Source: Proteobacteria bacterium 005FR1 (GTDB lineage: Bacteria; Pseudomonadota; Gammaproteobacteria; Pseudomonadales; Cellvibrionaceae). Taken from it: DNA of 64,000 nt. The stretch is from positions 2,788,309-2,852,308 of the forward strand of contig WACF01000001.1 of assembly GCA_026192395.1 (NCBI GenBank), in the 5' to 3' direction. Made by a program: the position numbers and the translations under genes. This document shows, piece after piece, positions 10,983 through 24,130 of this stretch (the stretch's first letter is position 1; every line of letters begins with the position of its first letter). The notes under the pieces were generated by a model, which made no database searches, was not told the DNA's origin, and saw nothing but the letters and a program-made list of their open reading frames with translations.

Positions 10983-13054
10983 TGCCCCAGGATTTTCTTG
11001 TTGAGATCGGCACCGAAGAGCTGCCACCCACTGCGCTCAAGTCGCTGGCGATTGCCTTCCAGCAAGGCGTGGAAGACGGACTTCGTAAGCGGGAATTCCA
11101 GTTCGAATCGAGCGAGTGGTTTGCCACACCGCGTCGCCTTGCCGTACGCGTGCAACAACTTGCCGAGCAGGCGCCCGACAAGGACATCGAAGTGCAGGGC
11201 CCGCCGGTAGCGGCAGCGAAAGACAAGAGCGGCAACTGGACCAAGGCCGCTGAAGGTTTTGCGAGCAAGAACGGCGTTACTCCCGAGCAACTGGAACAGG
11301 TGGACACGCCCAAGGGTGCGCGCCTGGTGTTCCGTGAAACCCGCGCAGGGGAGAAAGCCAGCGACTGTTTGCCCGGCATCGTCGAGCAATCTCTTGCCAG
11401 CCTGCCCATTCCCAAGCGCATGCGGTGGGGCGCCAGTCGGGCCGAGTTCATCCGGCCGGTTCACTGGTTGCTGATGCTGCTGGGCAAAGAAGTTATCGAA
11501 AGCGGATTCTTCGGTCTCAGGGCCGATCGCAAAACATTGGGTCATCGCTTTCATGGCAACGAATGGCTGACCGTGGATGAACCTGCCGATTACGAAACGG
11601 TGTTGGAAAAACAAGGTCGCGTGATCGCCAGCTTTGAAAAACGGCAGCAGATCATTCGCGAACAGATAACTGGGGAAGCAAAGAAATTATCCGCCAATGT
11701 CGTGATCGATCCGGATCTGCTGGACGAAGTGACTGCGCTCGTGGAATTTCCGGTGGCGCTGACTGGCTCCTTCGATAAGCAATTCTTGAACGTACCCGCG
11801 GAAGCACTGATCTCGTCCATGAAGGAACACCAGAAATACTTCCATGTGGAGAACGACGATGGCGAGTTGCTTCCGAATTTTGTATTTATCTCGAACATCC
11901 AAAGCCGCGACCCATCACAGGTAGTTCAGGGTAACGAGAAAGTCATCCGTCCACGACTGAGCGATGCAGCTTTTTTCTTCGAAACGGACAAGAAGACCAA
12001 ACTCGCTGATCGCGTGGAAAGACTCGGCAGCATTGTCTTCCAGGAAAAGCTCGGCACGCTGCATGACAAAACCCGGCGAGTGGAATCGCTGGCTGGTTTC
12101 ATCGCTGCCGGCATTGGTGCCAACGTGCAACATTCACAACGCGCAGGCTTGCTGGCAAAGACGGACCTCACATCTGAAATGGTGCTGGAATTCGACAAGA
12201 TGCAAGGCATCGCCGGTTACTACTATGCGCTGAATGATGGGGAGGATCGCGAGGTGGCGGAAGCCATTCGCGATCAGTACCTGCCCCGTTTTGCCGGTGA
12301 TCAGCTGCCTGAAAATCCCAGTGCCTGCGCCGTCGCTCTGGCCGACCGACTCGACACGCTGGTCGGCATCTTCGGTATCAACCAACCGCCAAGCGGATCA
12401 AAGGATCCCTTTGCGCTGCGACGCGCCAGCCTTTCAGTGCTGCGCATCCTTGTGGAGAAACGACTACCGTTGGATCTGCGTACCCTGCTCGAGGAAGCCA
12501 AGGCAAACCATCGCGATCTGCCGGCCGGCGATTCGGTGGTGCAGCAGGTACTCGATTACATGATCGAGCGCTTCCGGGCCTGGTATGAAGAAGCCAACAT
12601 CCCGGTGCAAATCTTCCAGGCGGTAAGCGCAAAGGAGGTAACGGTCCCGCTGGACTTCGACGAGCGCGTTAAGGCAGTGCATCGTTTCAGTCAGCTGCCC
12701 GAAGCGGAAGCATTGGCCGCCGCGAACAAACGCGTGTCCAATATCATCGCGAAGCAGAGCGGCGATGTGCCCGACCAGGTTAACGAAGCCTTGTTGTCGG
12801 AAGCTGCGGAAAACAATCTTTGGACCGCAGTGCAACAAAAGCAAAAAGATGTCGAGCCGCTGTTTGCGAAACAGCAGTACACCGAGGGTTTGGAAGCTTT
12901 GGCCAGCCTGCGTGAAATGGTCGACAGCTTCTTCGACCACGTCATGGTGATGACCGACGATGAAGCACTGCGAAATAACCGGCTGGCCCTGCTGAAGCAA
13001 TTGCGTGAACTGTTCTTGCAGGTGGCCGATATCTCGCTGCTCAGCAACGCCTGA
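10982..13054 (+). CDS. glyS: Glycyl-tRNA synthetase beta subunit
   Basis: The 690-residue beta subunit recognises tRNAGly. The N-terminus ([20 protein letters not shown]) and internal stretches such as KRMRWG, FIRPVHWL, SMKEHQKYF and FFFETDKKTKL are diagnostic of GlyS. A C-terminal DALR-type anticodon-binding region is also present. It directly follows glyQ with a one-base overlap. The length is normal for the family. Confidence 0.98.
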   Translation: MPQDFLVEIGTEELPPTALKSLAIAFQQGVEDGLRKREFQFESSEWFATPRRLAVRVQQLAEQAPDKDIEVQGPPVAAAKDKSGNWTKAAEGFASKNGVTPEQLEQVDTPKGARLVFRETRAGEKASDCLPGIVEQSLASLPIPKRMRWGASRAEFIRPVHWLLMLLGKEVIESGFFGLRADRKTLGHRFHGNEWLTVDEPADYETVLEKQGRVIASFEKRQQIIREQITGEAKKLSANVVIDPDLLDEVTALVEFPVALTGSFDKQFLNVPAEALISSMKEHQKYFHVENDDGELLPNFVFISNIQSRDPSQVVQGNEKVIRPRLSDAAFFFETDKKTKLADRVERLGSIVFQEKLGTLHDKTRRVESLAGFIAAGIGANVQHSQRAGLLAKTDLTSEMVLEFDKMQGIAGYYYALNDGEDREVAEAIRDQYLPRFAGDQLPENPSACAVALADRLDTLVGIFGINQPPSGSKDPFALRRASLSVLRILVEKRLPLDLRTLLEEAKANHRDLPAGDSVVQQVLDYMIERFRAWYEEANIPVQIFQAVSAKEVTVPLDFDERVKAVHRFSQLPEAEALAAANKRVSNIIAKQSGDVPDQVNEALLSEAAENNLWTAVQQKQKDVEPLFAKQQYTEGLEALASLREMVDSFFDHVMVMTDDEALRNNRLALLKQLRELFLQVADISLLSNA

Positions 13055-13075
13055 TCGTTTCTATCGGAGTTAGCC

Positions 13076-13624
13076 ATGGCTCTTGTCATCATCGATCGGG
13101 ACGGTGTAATCAATTACGATTCCGACGACTACATCAAATCGCTCGCGGAGTGGCGGCCGATTCCCGGGAGTCTGGAGGCAATCGCGAGATTGTCACAAGC
13201 GGGCTTTACGGTGGCGGTTGCCACTAACCAATCGGGACTGGCCCGCGGGCTTTTTCAGCTCGAGGATCTGGAATCGATAAATGAAAGTATGATTGAGAAG
13301 GTCCATCAGCTCGGTGGCGACATCGCTGGCATCTTCTACTGCCCGCATCACCCGGATGATCGATGTGAATGTCGGAAGCCGAAGCCGGGTTTGATCAGCG
13401 CGATCGAAGAGGAACTTGGTCTGTCCGCGGAGGGTGCCTACTTGATCGGTGATAGCCTGAAGGATTTGCAGGCTGGCCTCGCCAAAGCGTGTAAACCGGT
13501 TCTGGTAAAAACAGGAAAAGGAGAAGGAACCTTGCAAGCCTTGCCCGACAACATGCGCGAAACTGTCCCGGTGTTCGATGATTTGGCGGCGGCCACCGAT
13601 TACATTATCGGACAGTCGGCCTGA
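13076..13624 (+). CDS. gmhB: D-glycero-beta-D-manno-heptose-1,7-bisphosphate 7-phosphatase
   Basis: HAD-superfamily phosphatase of the ADP-heptose pathway for LPS core synthesis. The 182 residues show the HAD motif I as DRDGVIN (residues 8-14), motif II in ATNQSGLARG, the zinc-binding loop CPHHPDDRCECRKPKPG, and motif IV in LIGDSLKDLQAG. The histidinol-phosphatase relative shares the zinc loop, but the context beside plsC and glyS is the usual gmhB location. Its stop overlaps the plsC start. Confidence 0.93.
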   Translation: MALVIIDRDGVINYDSDDYIKSLAEWRPIPGSLEAIARLSQAGFTVAVATNQSGLARGLFQLEDLESINESMIEKVHQLGGDIAGIFYCPHHPDDRCECRKPKPGLISAIEEELGLSAEGAYLIGDSLKDLQAGLAKACKPVLVKTGKGEGTLQALPDNMRETVPVFDDLAAATDYIIGQSA

Positions 13625-14349
13625 TGCTCTTACTACGCTCCCTGCTCTTTTATCTCGGTTACGGCGCGACCGGCATTGTCGCTGGCACGCTTAGTCTTGC
13701 ATTGTGGCTGTTGCCGCTGAAGTCGCGGTTTCATCTCTTGTTGTTGTGGAACCGCTTCGCGATCTGGTGGCTTCGAATCACATGCGGTATTCGGCTCAAC
13801 CTTGTTGACCACAACGATGGTCCGTTGCCGCCGCCTCATGTCATCCTGGCCAAGCACCAAACGATCTGGGAAACGGTTTTCCTGCAATATTATTTTCAGC
13901 CCATGAGCACCATTCTCAAGAAGTCCCTGCTCCGGGTGCCTTTCTTCGGTTGGGGCATGGCCGTGCTGAGGCCCATCGCGATCGACCGAAGTTCTCCGAT
14001 GAAGGCCTTGCGACAGGTGAAAAAGGAAGGCGCCGAGCGACTCAAGCTGGGACTGAATTTGCTCGTTTTCCCTGAAGGCACGCGCACGCCGCCCGGCCAG
14101 GTGGGACAGTATGCCCGCAGCGGGGTGGAAGTCGCCACGGCGGCGGGAGTATCGGTAATTCCTGTCGCTCACAATGCCGGCGAGTGCTGGCCCGGAAAAA
14201 CCTTCCTGAAGTATCCAGGTACCATCAGCGTCGTCATCGGCAAGCCCATACCAACCGCCAACCGCAACAGCCGAGAAGTCACCGAAGAGGTGAAGCAGTG
14301 GATTGAAGGCCAGATCGCGCAGATGCCGCCGGGAAGGCGCGCCGGCTAA
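13624..14349 (+). CDS. plsC: 1-acyl-sn-glycerol-3-phosphate acyltransferase (PlsC type)
   Basis: Membrane enzyme adding the second acyl chain to lysophosphatidic acid. The 241-residue protein starts with a hydrophobic segment (about residues 5-32). It carries an HX4E version of the catalytic motif (KHQTIWE, His78-Glu83) and the FPEGTR substrate motif near residue 150. It overlaps gmhB by one base (TGATG). More than one plsC paralogue is common in such genomes, so the symbol names the family, not necessarily the main housekeeping copy. Confidence 0.88.
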   Translation: MLLLRSLLFYLGYGATGIVAGTLSLALWLLPLKSRFHLLLLWNRFAIWWLRITCGIRLNLVDHNDGPLPPPHVILAKHQTIWETVFLQYYFQPMSTILKKSLLRVPFFGWGMAVLRPIAIDRSSPMKALRQVKKEGAERLKLGLNLLVFPEGTRTPPGQVGQYARSGVEVATAAGVSVIPVAHNAGECWPGKTFLKYPGTISVVIGKPIPTANRNSREVTEEVKQWIEGQIAQMPPGRRAG

Positions 14350-14549
14350 GAACTGTGTTTATGTACAGCATTCTTGCGGCCATGGCTTCTTGAGACGAAA
14401 GACGAGCGGAAGCCCGCGGAATTCCAGTCTAGCGCCTGTCGCCAATCCAAACTTCGAAACGGAAATAGCCTTTTCTTGTATCTCCCTTGCGCTAACAGGC
14501 CGCGAGTTCGACTGCAATCGCACGCGATCACAGTCGAAAGTCGATCTGG

Positions 14550-18112
<3,563 letters not shown>

Positions 18113-18175
18113 GGCTGCAGAGAGAGGTTTGGAAGGAAGAGAGTCGCGAGCTGAGGGTAGCAACCGATGCGCCTG

Positions 18176-19279
18176 TTACAGGCGCATCGGCATGATGACG
18201 TAAACCGCCTCGCCACCTTCTGGTTCTTCAATGAGGGCACTGGTATTCGCATCGACAAAGGAAGCCTTGATCCGGTCAGAATGCAGTACGTTGGTCACAT
18301 CCAGCAGATAACTGATGTTGAAGCCAATTTTGAGGCTCTCTCCGGTGTAATCCACCGCCAACTGCTCCTCGGCTTCGTCCTGCTCGGGATTGTTCGCCAC
18401 CAGCACCAAATTTCCGTCGGATAGCGTTATACGCACACCACGATACTTCTCATTGGAGAGAATGGCGACCCTGCTGAACGCCTGGCGCAGCGCCTGCCGC
18501 TCGGCAAACAGTATGTTGTTACCACCGCGTGGCAGCACTCGCTCGTAGTCGGGGAATTTGCCATCCACCAGTTTCGAAGTGAAAGTAAAGGCATCGGTGG
18601 CGACCTGCATGTGCTTGTCACCAATGGTGATCTCCACACCCGCTTCTTCGTCCAGCAACATCCGGCCCAACTCCAGGATCCCCTTGCGCGGGACAATTGC
18701 CTGGATTCTCTCCTGCTCCGGCAGCTCCAATGCTTTGGTGCACATGGCGAGCCGGTGACCGTCGGTGGCCACGCAGCGCAACTGCTGGTCGCGTACTTCC
18801 CACAGCATACCGTTGAGGTAGTATCGGACGTCCTGCTGAGCCATGGCGAAAGCGGTGCTATCGATCAACTGTTTGACGATGGACTGCGCACAGGTAAAGC
18901 GCAACTGGCCGGCGCCCTGCTCTACATTCGGGAAATTGCTGGCCGGCAGCGTCGACAGGGTAAATCGGCTGCTGCCACTGCGCAGAATGACCTTGTCCTC
19001 CTCCTCAGTGAAGTGGATCTCTGCACCTTCCGGCAGCGAACGGCAGATGTCGGCGAATTTCTTCGCCGGTACTGTTGTTTCCCCGCTTTCGCCGGGCTGC
19101 GCCAGCCCGACCCTGGCGACGATCTCTACCTCCAGGTCGGTTCCCGTCAGCGACAGCCTGTCCCCTTCCAGAACCACCAGTACGTTGGCCAACACGGGCA
19201 ATGTCTGCCTGCGTTCCACCACACCAACTACCATCTGTAGCGGCTTCAGAAGTTCTTCGCGGGATACAGTGAATTTCAT
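18176..19279 (-). CDS. dnaN: DNA polymerase III beta sliding clamp
   Basis: Ring-shaped processivity clamp. I used the ATG at 19279 (MKFTVSREELLKPLQ), giving the canonical 367 residues; the open frame extends 44 codons further upstream without family similarity. The three clamp domains and the C-terminal YVIMPMRL ending are typical. Second gene of the dnaA operon, 153 bp after dnaA. Confidence 0.98.
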   Translation of the reverse strand: MKFTVSREELLKPLQMVVGVVERRQTLPVLANVLVVLEGDRLSLTGTDLEVEIVARVGLAQPGESGETTVPAKKFADICRSLPEGAEIHFTEEEDKVILRSGSSRFTLSTLPASNFPNVEQGAGQLRFTCAQSIVKQLIDSTAFAMAQQDVRYYLNGMLWEVRDQQLRCVATDGHRLAMCTKALELPEQERIQAIVPRKGILELGRMLLDEEAGVEITIGDKHMQVATDAFTFTSKLVDGKFPDYERVLPRGGNNILFAERQALRQAFSRVAILSNEKYRGVRITLSDGNLVLVANNPEQDEAEEQLAVDYTGESLKIGFNISYLLDVTNVLHSDRIKASFVDANTSALIEEPEGGEAVYVIMPMRL

Positions 19280-19432
19280 CGGCTTTATTCTCTTGAAACG
19301 TTCGCTTGAATCGTTCTTGGCTTTCGTTACGCGTCCCTTCACGATCGACCGAAAGGGAAGTTTGTGGATACCGGCGCTAATTATCGAGTCAGCACCGTCC
19401 CAACACAACAACTTCCGCCGATCGGCTCAATA

Positions 19433-20929
19433 TCAGGTGGTCAGCGAACGAAGCAGGTTCTTGGCGTCCTCGCGGATATCCGCATCTTCTTCCTTCAGCG
19501 CCTTTATCTTCCGGCAGGCATGGAGGACGGTGGTATGGTCCCGACCACCAAAGGCGTCACCAATCTCCGGCAGGCTGTGGTTGGTCAGTTCCTTCGCCAG
19601 CGCCATGGCGACCTGCCGCGGGCGTGCCACAGAGCGGCTGCGGCGCTTGGAAAGCAAGTCGCTCACCTTGATTTTGTAGTACTCCGCCACCACCCGCTGG
19701 ATGTTGTCGATGCTGACCTGCTTATCCTGCAGGGCAAGCAGATCCTTGAGGGCTTCGCGCACCAGATCCACGTCGATTGGCCGACGCATGAAGTGGGCAT
19801 TCGCAATGACCCGCTTCAGCGCGCCCTCCAGCTCACGTATATTCGAGCGAATTCGCTGGGCGATAAAGAAAGCGGCTTCATGGGGAAGATCGATTTTGCT
19901 CTCTTCCGCTTTTTTCATCAGGATCGCAACCCGCGTCTCCAACTCCGGCGGCTCTACTGCCACCGTGAGCCCCCAGCCAAAGCGCGACTTCAGGCGCTCT
20001 TCCAGGCCATTGATCTCCTTGGGGTAGCGGTCGCAGGTGAGAATGATTTGCTGACCGCCCTCCAGCAGGGCATTGAAGGTGTGGAAGAACTCCTCCTGAG
20101 AGCGGTCCTTGCCGGCGAAGAACTGGATATCGTCGATTAACAGAGCATCCACAGAGCGATAGTAGCGCTTGAAGTCATTCATGGCGTTCAGCTGCAGAGC
20201 TTTGATCATATCTTGCACGAAACGCTCTGAGTGCAGGTAAACGACCTTTGCGTTCGCGTCCTTTTGCAATAGTGCATTGCCGACTGCGTGCATCAGGTGC
20301 GTCTTGCCAAGACCAACCCCACCGTAGATGAACAGCGGGTTGTAAGAGCCGCCAGGGTTTTCCGCCACCTGGTGAGCAGCGGCGAGACCCAGTTGATTGG
20401 ACTTACCCTCGACGAAGCTGGTGAAGGTGAAATTCTGGTTCAGGTAGCTGCGATGCTGCAGACCACCTTCGACTTCCACTCGCTGGATCGCGGGTTTAGC
20501 TATCGCCTCTCCCCGCCCCTTGTCCACTCCAGGCGCCGCGCTTGACAGCGGGATGTGCCCACCCTTCGACGCTCGTGGCTGTGGTGCCTCGTCTTCGCTG
20601 GATGCTTCAGCTTCCTGCCCGCGGCCTGCCTGCGCCATTTGAAAGGTCATCGCCGGGCCATTCACCACACCCAGCGTCACATTCAAGGGCTGCTGACTGC
20701 ATTCCTCACTCACCAACTCTCTGATTCTGTTGAGAAACTTCTCCGAAACCCAATCAAGGATAAAGCGGTTGGGCGCCAGCAGACGTAGCGACTGCCCCTC
20801 CTCCGCATCCACGCGTAGCGGACGAATCCAGGTGTTGAATTGTTGTGATGGTAGCTCGCTCGCCAAATGGGCGGCACACCTGTTCCAGACTGCTTCCGGC
20901 AAGTCGATCCCCTCGCTCACTATCCTCAT
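19433..20929 (-). CDS. dnaA: Chromosomal replication initiator DnaA
   Basis: AAA+ initiator that binds DnaA boxes and melts oriC. The ATG at 20929 ([15 protein letters not shown]) gives 498 residues; the upstream extension looks non-coding. Domain I is about residues 5-85 and a variable linker about 95-160. Walker A is GGVGLGKT (203-210), Walker B LLIDDIQF (263-270), and the DNA-binding signature [15 protein letters not shown] lies near the C-terminus. It heads dnaA-dnaN-recF-gyrB and is divergent from rpmH across a region with DnaA boxes, suggesting autoregulation. Confidence 0.98.
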   Translation of the reverse strand: MRIVSEGIDLPEAVWNRCAAHLASELPSQQFNTWIRPLRVDAEEGQSLRLLAPNRFILDWVSEKFLNRIRELVSEECSQQPLNVTLGVVNGPAMTFQMAQAGRGQEAEASSEDEAPQPRASKGGHIPLSSAAPGVDKGRGEAIAKPAIQRVEVEGGLQHRSYLNQNFTFTSFVEGKSNQLGLAAAHQVAENPGGSYNPLFIYGGVGLGKTHLMHAVGNALLQKDANAKVVYLHSERFVQDMIKALQLNAMNDFKRYYRSVDALLIDDIQFFAGKDRSQEEFFHTFNALLEGGQQIILTCDRYPKEINGLEERLKSRFGWGLTVAVEPPELETRVAILMKKAEESKIDLPHEAAFFIAQRIRSNIRELEGALKRVIANAHFMRRPIDVDLVREALKDLLALQDKQVSIDNIQRVVAEYYKIKVSDLLSKRRSRSVARPRQVAMALAKELTNHSLPEIGDAFGGRDHTTVLHACRKIKALKEEDADIREDAKNLLRSLTT

Positions 20930-21632
20930 AACCAAACTTATTCGTTCTGATACATTTTTTTTAACGGTCGAAACCGCTTGCCTCCCTGCGGCTTCTTTTC
21001 TCGAATGGGACCGTTTGTTGTTGCAACCGCATCCCTGTTCACTACCGGCGATTCGTGCTTCATTGCCGAGTACGGGCCCGCACTGCTCCACGTGCTCACC
21101 ACGAGCGGGGGAAAGAATTCCCCGGCTCGGCGTACAACGGTTTAGAGAATCGGGTGAGATGCTGGAATTCACCAGATAAAAGAAGCGAGAAACGTATTTC
21201 CCCAGAGGCGCCCAGTTTAACCTCCCTGACGCCGCTTATCCACACAGGAAGGCAACAAATTTTCCTTTTTACAAAGTATCTTTTGGCTTGAATTTCAGTA
21301 GCTTAGATGCTATCCGACAATTATTTTTACCCACAGAAACGAGCCTCCATAATGGATATTTATTAACCACTCACTGTGGATATCCTGTGGTTTTCGCGTG
21401 GGTATACAGGTTCATATCCAGTGTAGAGCTGGTTATTTGATCATTCTTTAGTCAACCAGCCTTCTAGAGGCCGACTGCACCGAATCCAGATTTCATTGAT
21501 TTCGGAGCAGCGATTCTTTACAATCCCGCGGCTTTTTTAGGCACTGTCTTTCGTACAGCGTCGTTATCCGAAAGCCTCATGGGCTTCGGCCCCTTTCGCC
21601 AGCATCCGTATATATAGAAGCAGGAAGATGTC
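20930..21632. other. dnaA-rpmH intergenic region with DnaA boxes (origin-like)
   Basis: A 703 bp region without a convincing gene. It holds a perfect DnaA box TTATCCACA (21236-21244), a one-mismatch box TTACCCACA (21327-21335) and a reverse-strand one-mismatch box TGTGGATAT (21375-21383). AT-rich DNA surrounds them (about 21245-21450). In Pseudomonas the rpmH-dnaA gap contains a functional origin, so this may be an origin or a dnaA autoregulatory region. It also holds the rpmH promoter. Confidence 0.7.
21496..21524 (+). promoter_or_regulatory. rpmH-rnpA promoter
   Basis: TTGATT (21496-21501), a 17-bp spacer and TACAAT (21519-21524): a good sigma-70 promoter about 110 bp upstream of rpmH. It is oriented into rpmH-rnpA-yidD-yidC. 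Confidence 0.75.
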
Positions 21633-21767
21633 ATGAAAAGAACCTTTCAACCGAGTGTGCTTAAGCGTAAAAGAGCTCACGGCTTCCGCGCGCGGATGGC
21701 CACCAAAGGCGGCCGTCTGGTACTGTCTCGTCGCCGAGCAAAAGGACGCAAGCGTCTCTCTGCCTAA
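21633..21767 (+). CDS. rpmH: 50S ribosomal protein L34
   Basis: A 44-residue basic protein ([20 protein letters not shown] at the N-terminus, ending KGRKRLSA), the textbook L34 sequence. A GGAAG ribosome-binding site lies about 8 bp before the ATG. It is the first gene of rpmH-rnpA-yidD-yidC, directly divergent from dnaA across an origin-like region, as in most bacteria. Confidence 0.98.
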   Translation: MKRTFQPSVLKRKRAHGFRARMATKGGRLVLSRRRAKGRKRLSA

Positions 21768-21793
21768 GCCCGGAGGGCGCTGGTAAAGCGGGC

Positions 21794-22174
21794 GTGAGTG
21801 AATTTGCGTTTCGAAAATCATCGCGTCTGCTTGCCGGCCACGAGTTCCAGCGCGTCTTCGCTGACGCCAAGTACAAGATCTCGCACCGACATCTACTGAT
21901 CCTGGCACGCCCAAACACGTTAGCGCGCCCAAGGCTTGGTCTCGTCATCGGCAAGAAGAACATCCGCCTCGCCGTCCAGCGCAACCGCATCAAGCGCCAC
22001 ATCCGCGATAGTTTCCGTCTCCGACAGCACAATCTGCCCCACGTGGATGTTATAGTGCTGGCCCGCCGTGAGCTGGACCAGCTCAGCGATGAAAAGCTGC
22101 AGAGCCTGCTGGATAAACAATGGGCACGATTGTGCCAGCAGGTCTCCCGAGACAGGTTGCCATGCGCAAACTAG
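21794..22174 (+). CDS. rnpA: Ribonuclease P protein component
   Basis: Protein subunit of RNase P, which removes tRNA 5' leaders. The 126 residues start at a GTG (21794). They contain the family block [20 protein letters not shown] with the RNR-type basic motif ([13 protein letters not shown]) that contacts the catalytic RNA. Its 3' end overlaps yidD by 13 bp. Confidence 0.95.
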   Translation: MSEFAFRKSSRLLAGHEFQRVFADAKYKISHRHLLILARPNTLARPRLGLVIGKKNIRLAVQRNRIKRHIRDSFRLRQHNLPHVDVIVLARRELDQLSDEKLQSLLDKQWARLCQQVSRDRLPCAN

Positions 22175-22410
22175 CCATTCGCCTGATACGCGGTTACCGT
22201 TACCTGATCAGCCCGCTCCTGGGCGACTGCTGCCGCTTCTATCCTTCCTGCTCGCACTACGGCGAAGAGGCCATTGCCACTCACGGCCTGATCAAGGGCG
22301 GCTGGCTGACGGTGAAGCGTCTCGGCAAATGCCACCCCCTGCACCCCGGCGGCATCGACTGGGTTCCTGGTACCGACCGGGACACCAGCTGCGAACATCC
22401 ATCCCGATAA
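22162..22410 (+). CDS. yidD: Membrane protein insertion efficiency factor YidD
   Basis: An 82-residue membrane-associated protein with the family pattern [20 protein letters not shown], then [11 protein letters not shown] and [13 protein letters not shown]. The ATG at 22162 was chosen because it matches the family start ([13 protein letters not shown]); a longer open frame reaches back into rnpA. It sits between rnpA and yidC and assists YidC-dependent membrane insertion. Confidence 0.95.
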   Translation: MRKLAIRLIRGYRYLISPLLGDCCRFYPSCSHYGEEAIATHGLIKGGWLTVKRLGKCHPLHPGGIDWVPGTDRDTSCEHPSR

Positions 22411-22431
22411 CCTGATTTAAGACCGATTCAA

Positions 22432-24105
22432 ATGACCGATTGGCTAAGAACCGTTTTACTTGTCGGCATGGGAGCAATAGCTCTGATGCTGGTCATCGAG
22501 TGGGGAGAATTCCAGGAGGCTCGCCTTCCGGCGATAAGCACCGAAACTACCCTCACGGAAACCACGCCAGGCGTGGAAGCTCCGGCGGTGGAAGACAGTG
22601 CCGCCCAGGAGATTCCCAGCGCTGAGGGCAACGCCGTCCCCGCCCCGCCCCAAGCGGCCGCCAAACGAGCTCAACTGGTCATGGTGGAAACCGATCGCCT
22701 GCAGGTGAAGATCGACACTCACGGCGGCGATATCGTAAAGGTTGCACTGCCCAAGTATGCCGCCCAGCTGAACAGCGATCAGCCGCTGGTGCTGCTTAAT
22801 CGCAATGACGCTCTCACCTATGTCGCCCAGAGCGGATTGGTAGGCCCCAACGGGACTGACCTGCCCAGCGGAGAGCGACCGGTCTACGCCGTTGAGCAAA
22901 CCGAATACCGTCTCGGTGATGATGACCAAGTGCAAGTCGACCTTTCACTGAATCAGGACGGCGTGCGCATCATCAAACGCTTCATTTTCCATCGCGACAG
23001 CAACCTGGTCGACGTCAACTACCTGGTGGATAACCAGAGCACTCAGCTTTGGACCGCCCACCTTTACGGCCAGATCAAGCGCGACAGCTTTGATCCGAAT
23101 CCCTCGGGCGGCTTCGGCATGCGCAGCTTCCTGGGTGTGTCCACCACCAGGCTCGATGAGAATTATGTGAAGTACGACCTCGACCGGATCGCCGAGGAAC
23201 GCGTCAATTTCGAGCGCCCTGGCGGCTGGCTGGCGATGGTGCAGCATTATTTCATCAGCGCCTGGATTCCCGACGCCGACAACCTCAACCGCTATTCTTT
23301 CCGAAAGCTCCCCAATCGCGACATTTATCTGTTTGGATTTACCGGCCCTGCCGTGCAGGTTCAGCCCGGCGAGCAGGCTGTCATCGAAGCGGACTTCTAC
23401 GCGGGTCCGAAGAACATCTTCCGCCTCGACGACATCGCCCCTTATCTCGAATTGACCATCGACTACGGGCCGCTGTGGTTCCTTTGTTTGCCGCTGTTCT
23501 ACTTCCTCAGCTGGATCCATGGATTCGTTGGCAACTGGGGTGTGTCCATCATTTTGCTGGTGGTCGCGGTGAAGGCAGCCTTCTTCCATCTATCCGCCAC
23601 CAGCTTCCGGTCCATGGCGAAAATGCGCAAGTTTGCGCCGAAGATGACCGAGCTCAAGGAGCGCTACGGAGACAACCGCCAGAAGTTCTCCGAGGAGATG
23701 ATCAAGCTCTACAAGAAAGAGAAGATCAACCCCATGAAGGGCTGCCTGCCGATGCTGGTGCAGATGCCGGTGTTCATTTCACTGTACTGGGTGCTGATGG
23801 AAAGTGTGGAGCTGCGCCATGCTGCCTTCCTGTGGATTCCCGACCTTTCCGTGAAGGATCCCTTTTTCATCCTGCCGCTGGTCTACGGCGCCACCTTCTT
23901 CTTCCAGATGAAGCTGAACCCGCCGGCCCAGGATCCGACTCAGCAGAAGATCATGCAGATGATGCCGATCTTCTTCACCATCATGTTCATGTTCTTCCCG
24001 GCTGGTCTCGTACTCTACTGGGTGGTCAACGGTATTCTGTCCATCGCCCAGCAATGGTTCATCACCCGTCAGATCGAGCGCGGCGAAGACAAGGCGAAAG
24101 CCTAA
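22432..24105 (+). CDS. yidC: Membrane protein insertase YidC
   Basis: Inner-membrane insertase of 557 residues. It has an N-terminal anchor (about 6-22), an acidic linker, a large periplasmic beta-sandwich domain (about 80-330) and then the conserved five-TM core. The core includes the cytoplasmic KMRKFAPKMTELKERYGDN loop and the KMNPMKGCLPMLVQMP-type segment (here KEKINPMKGCLP). Gram-negative length and layout. Fourth gene of the rpmH cluster. Confidence 0.97.
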   Translation: MTDWLRTVLLVGMGAIALMLVIEWGEFQEARLPAISTETTLTETTPGVEAPAVEDSAAQEIPSAEGNAVPAPPQAAAKRAQLVMVETDRLQVKIDTHGGDIVKVALPKYAAQLNSDQPLVLLNRNDALTYVAQSGLVGPNGTDLPSGERPVYAVEQTEYRLGDDDQVQVDLSLNQDGVRIIKRFIFHRDSNLVDVNYLVDNQSTQLWTAHLYGQIKRDSFDPNPSGGFGMRSFLGVSTTRLDENYVKYDLDRIAEERVNFERPGGWLAMVQHYFISAWIPDADNLNRYSFRKLPNRDIYLFGFTGPAVQVQPGEQAVIEADFYAGPKNIFRLDDIAPYLELTIDYGPLWFLCLPLFYFLSWIHGFVGNWGVSIILLVVAVKAAFFHLSATSFRSMAKMRKFAPKMTELKERYGDNRQKFSEEMIKLYKKEKINPMKGCLPMLVQMPVFISLYWVLMESVELRHAAFLWIPDLSVKDPFFILPLVYGATFFFQMKLNPPAQDPTQQKIMQMMPIFFTIMFMFFPAGLVLYWVVNGILSIAQQWFITRQIERGEDKAKA

Positions 24106-24130
24106 CCAACTCCACGAGTTAAAATAACTC

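Noticed and set aside
21089-21104. A third parS in the dnaA upstream region (CTGCTCCACGTGCTCA)
   Set aside because: Only the CCACGTG core fits; the outer arms are not complementary and differ from the other two sites.
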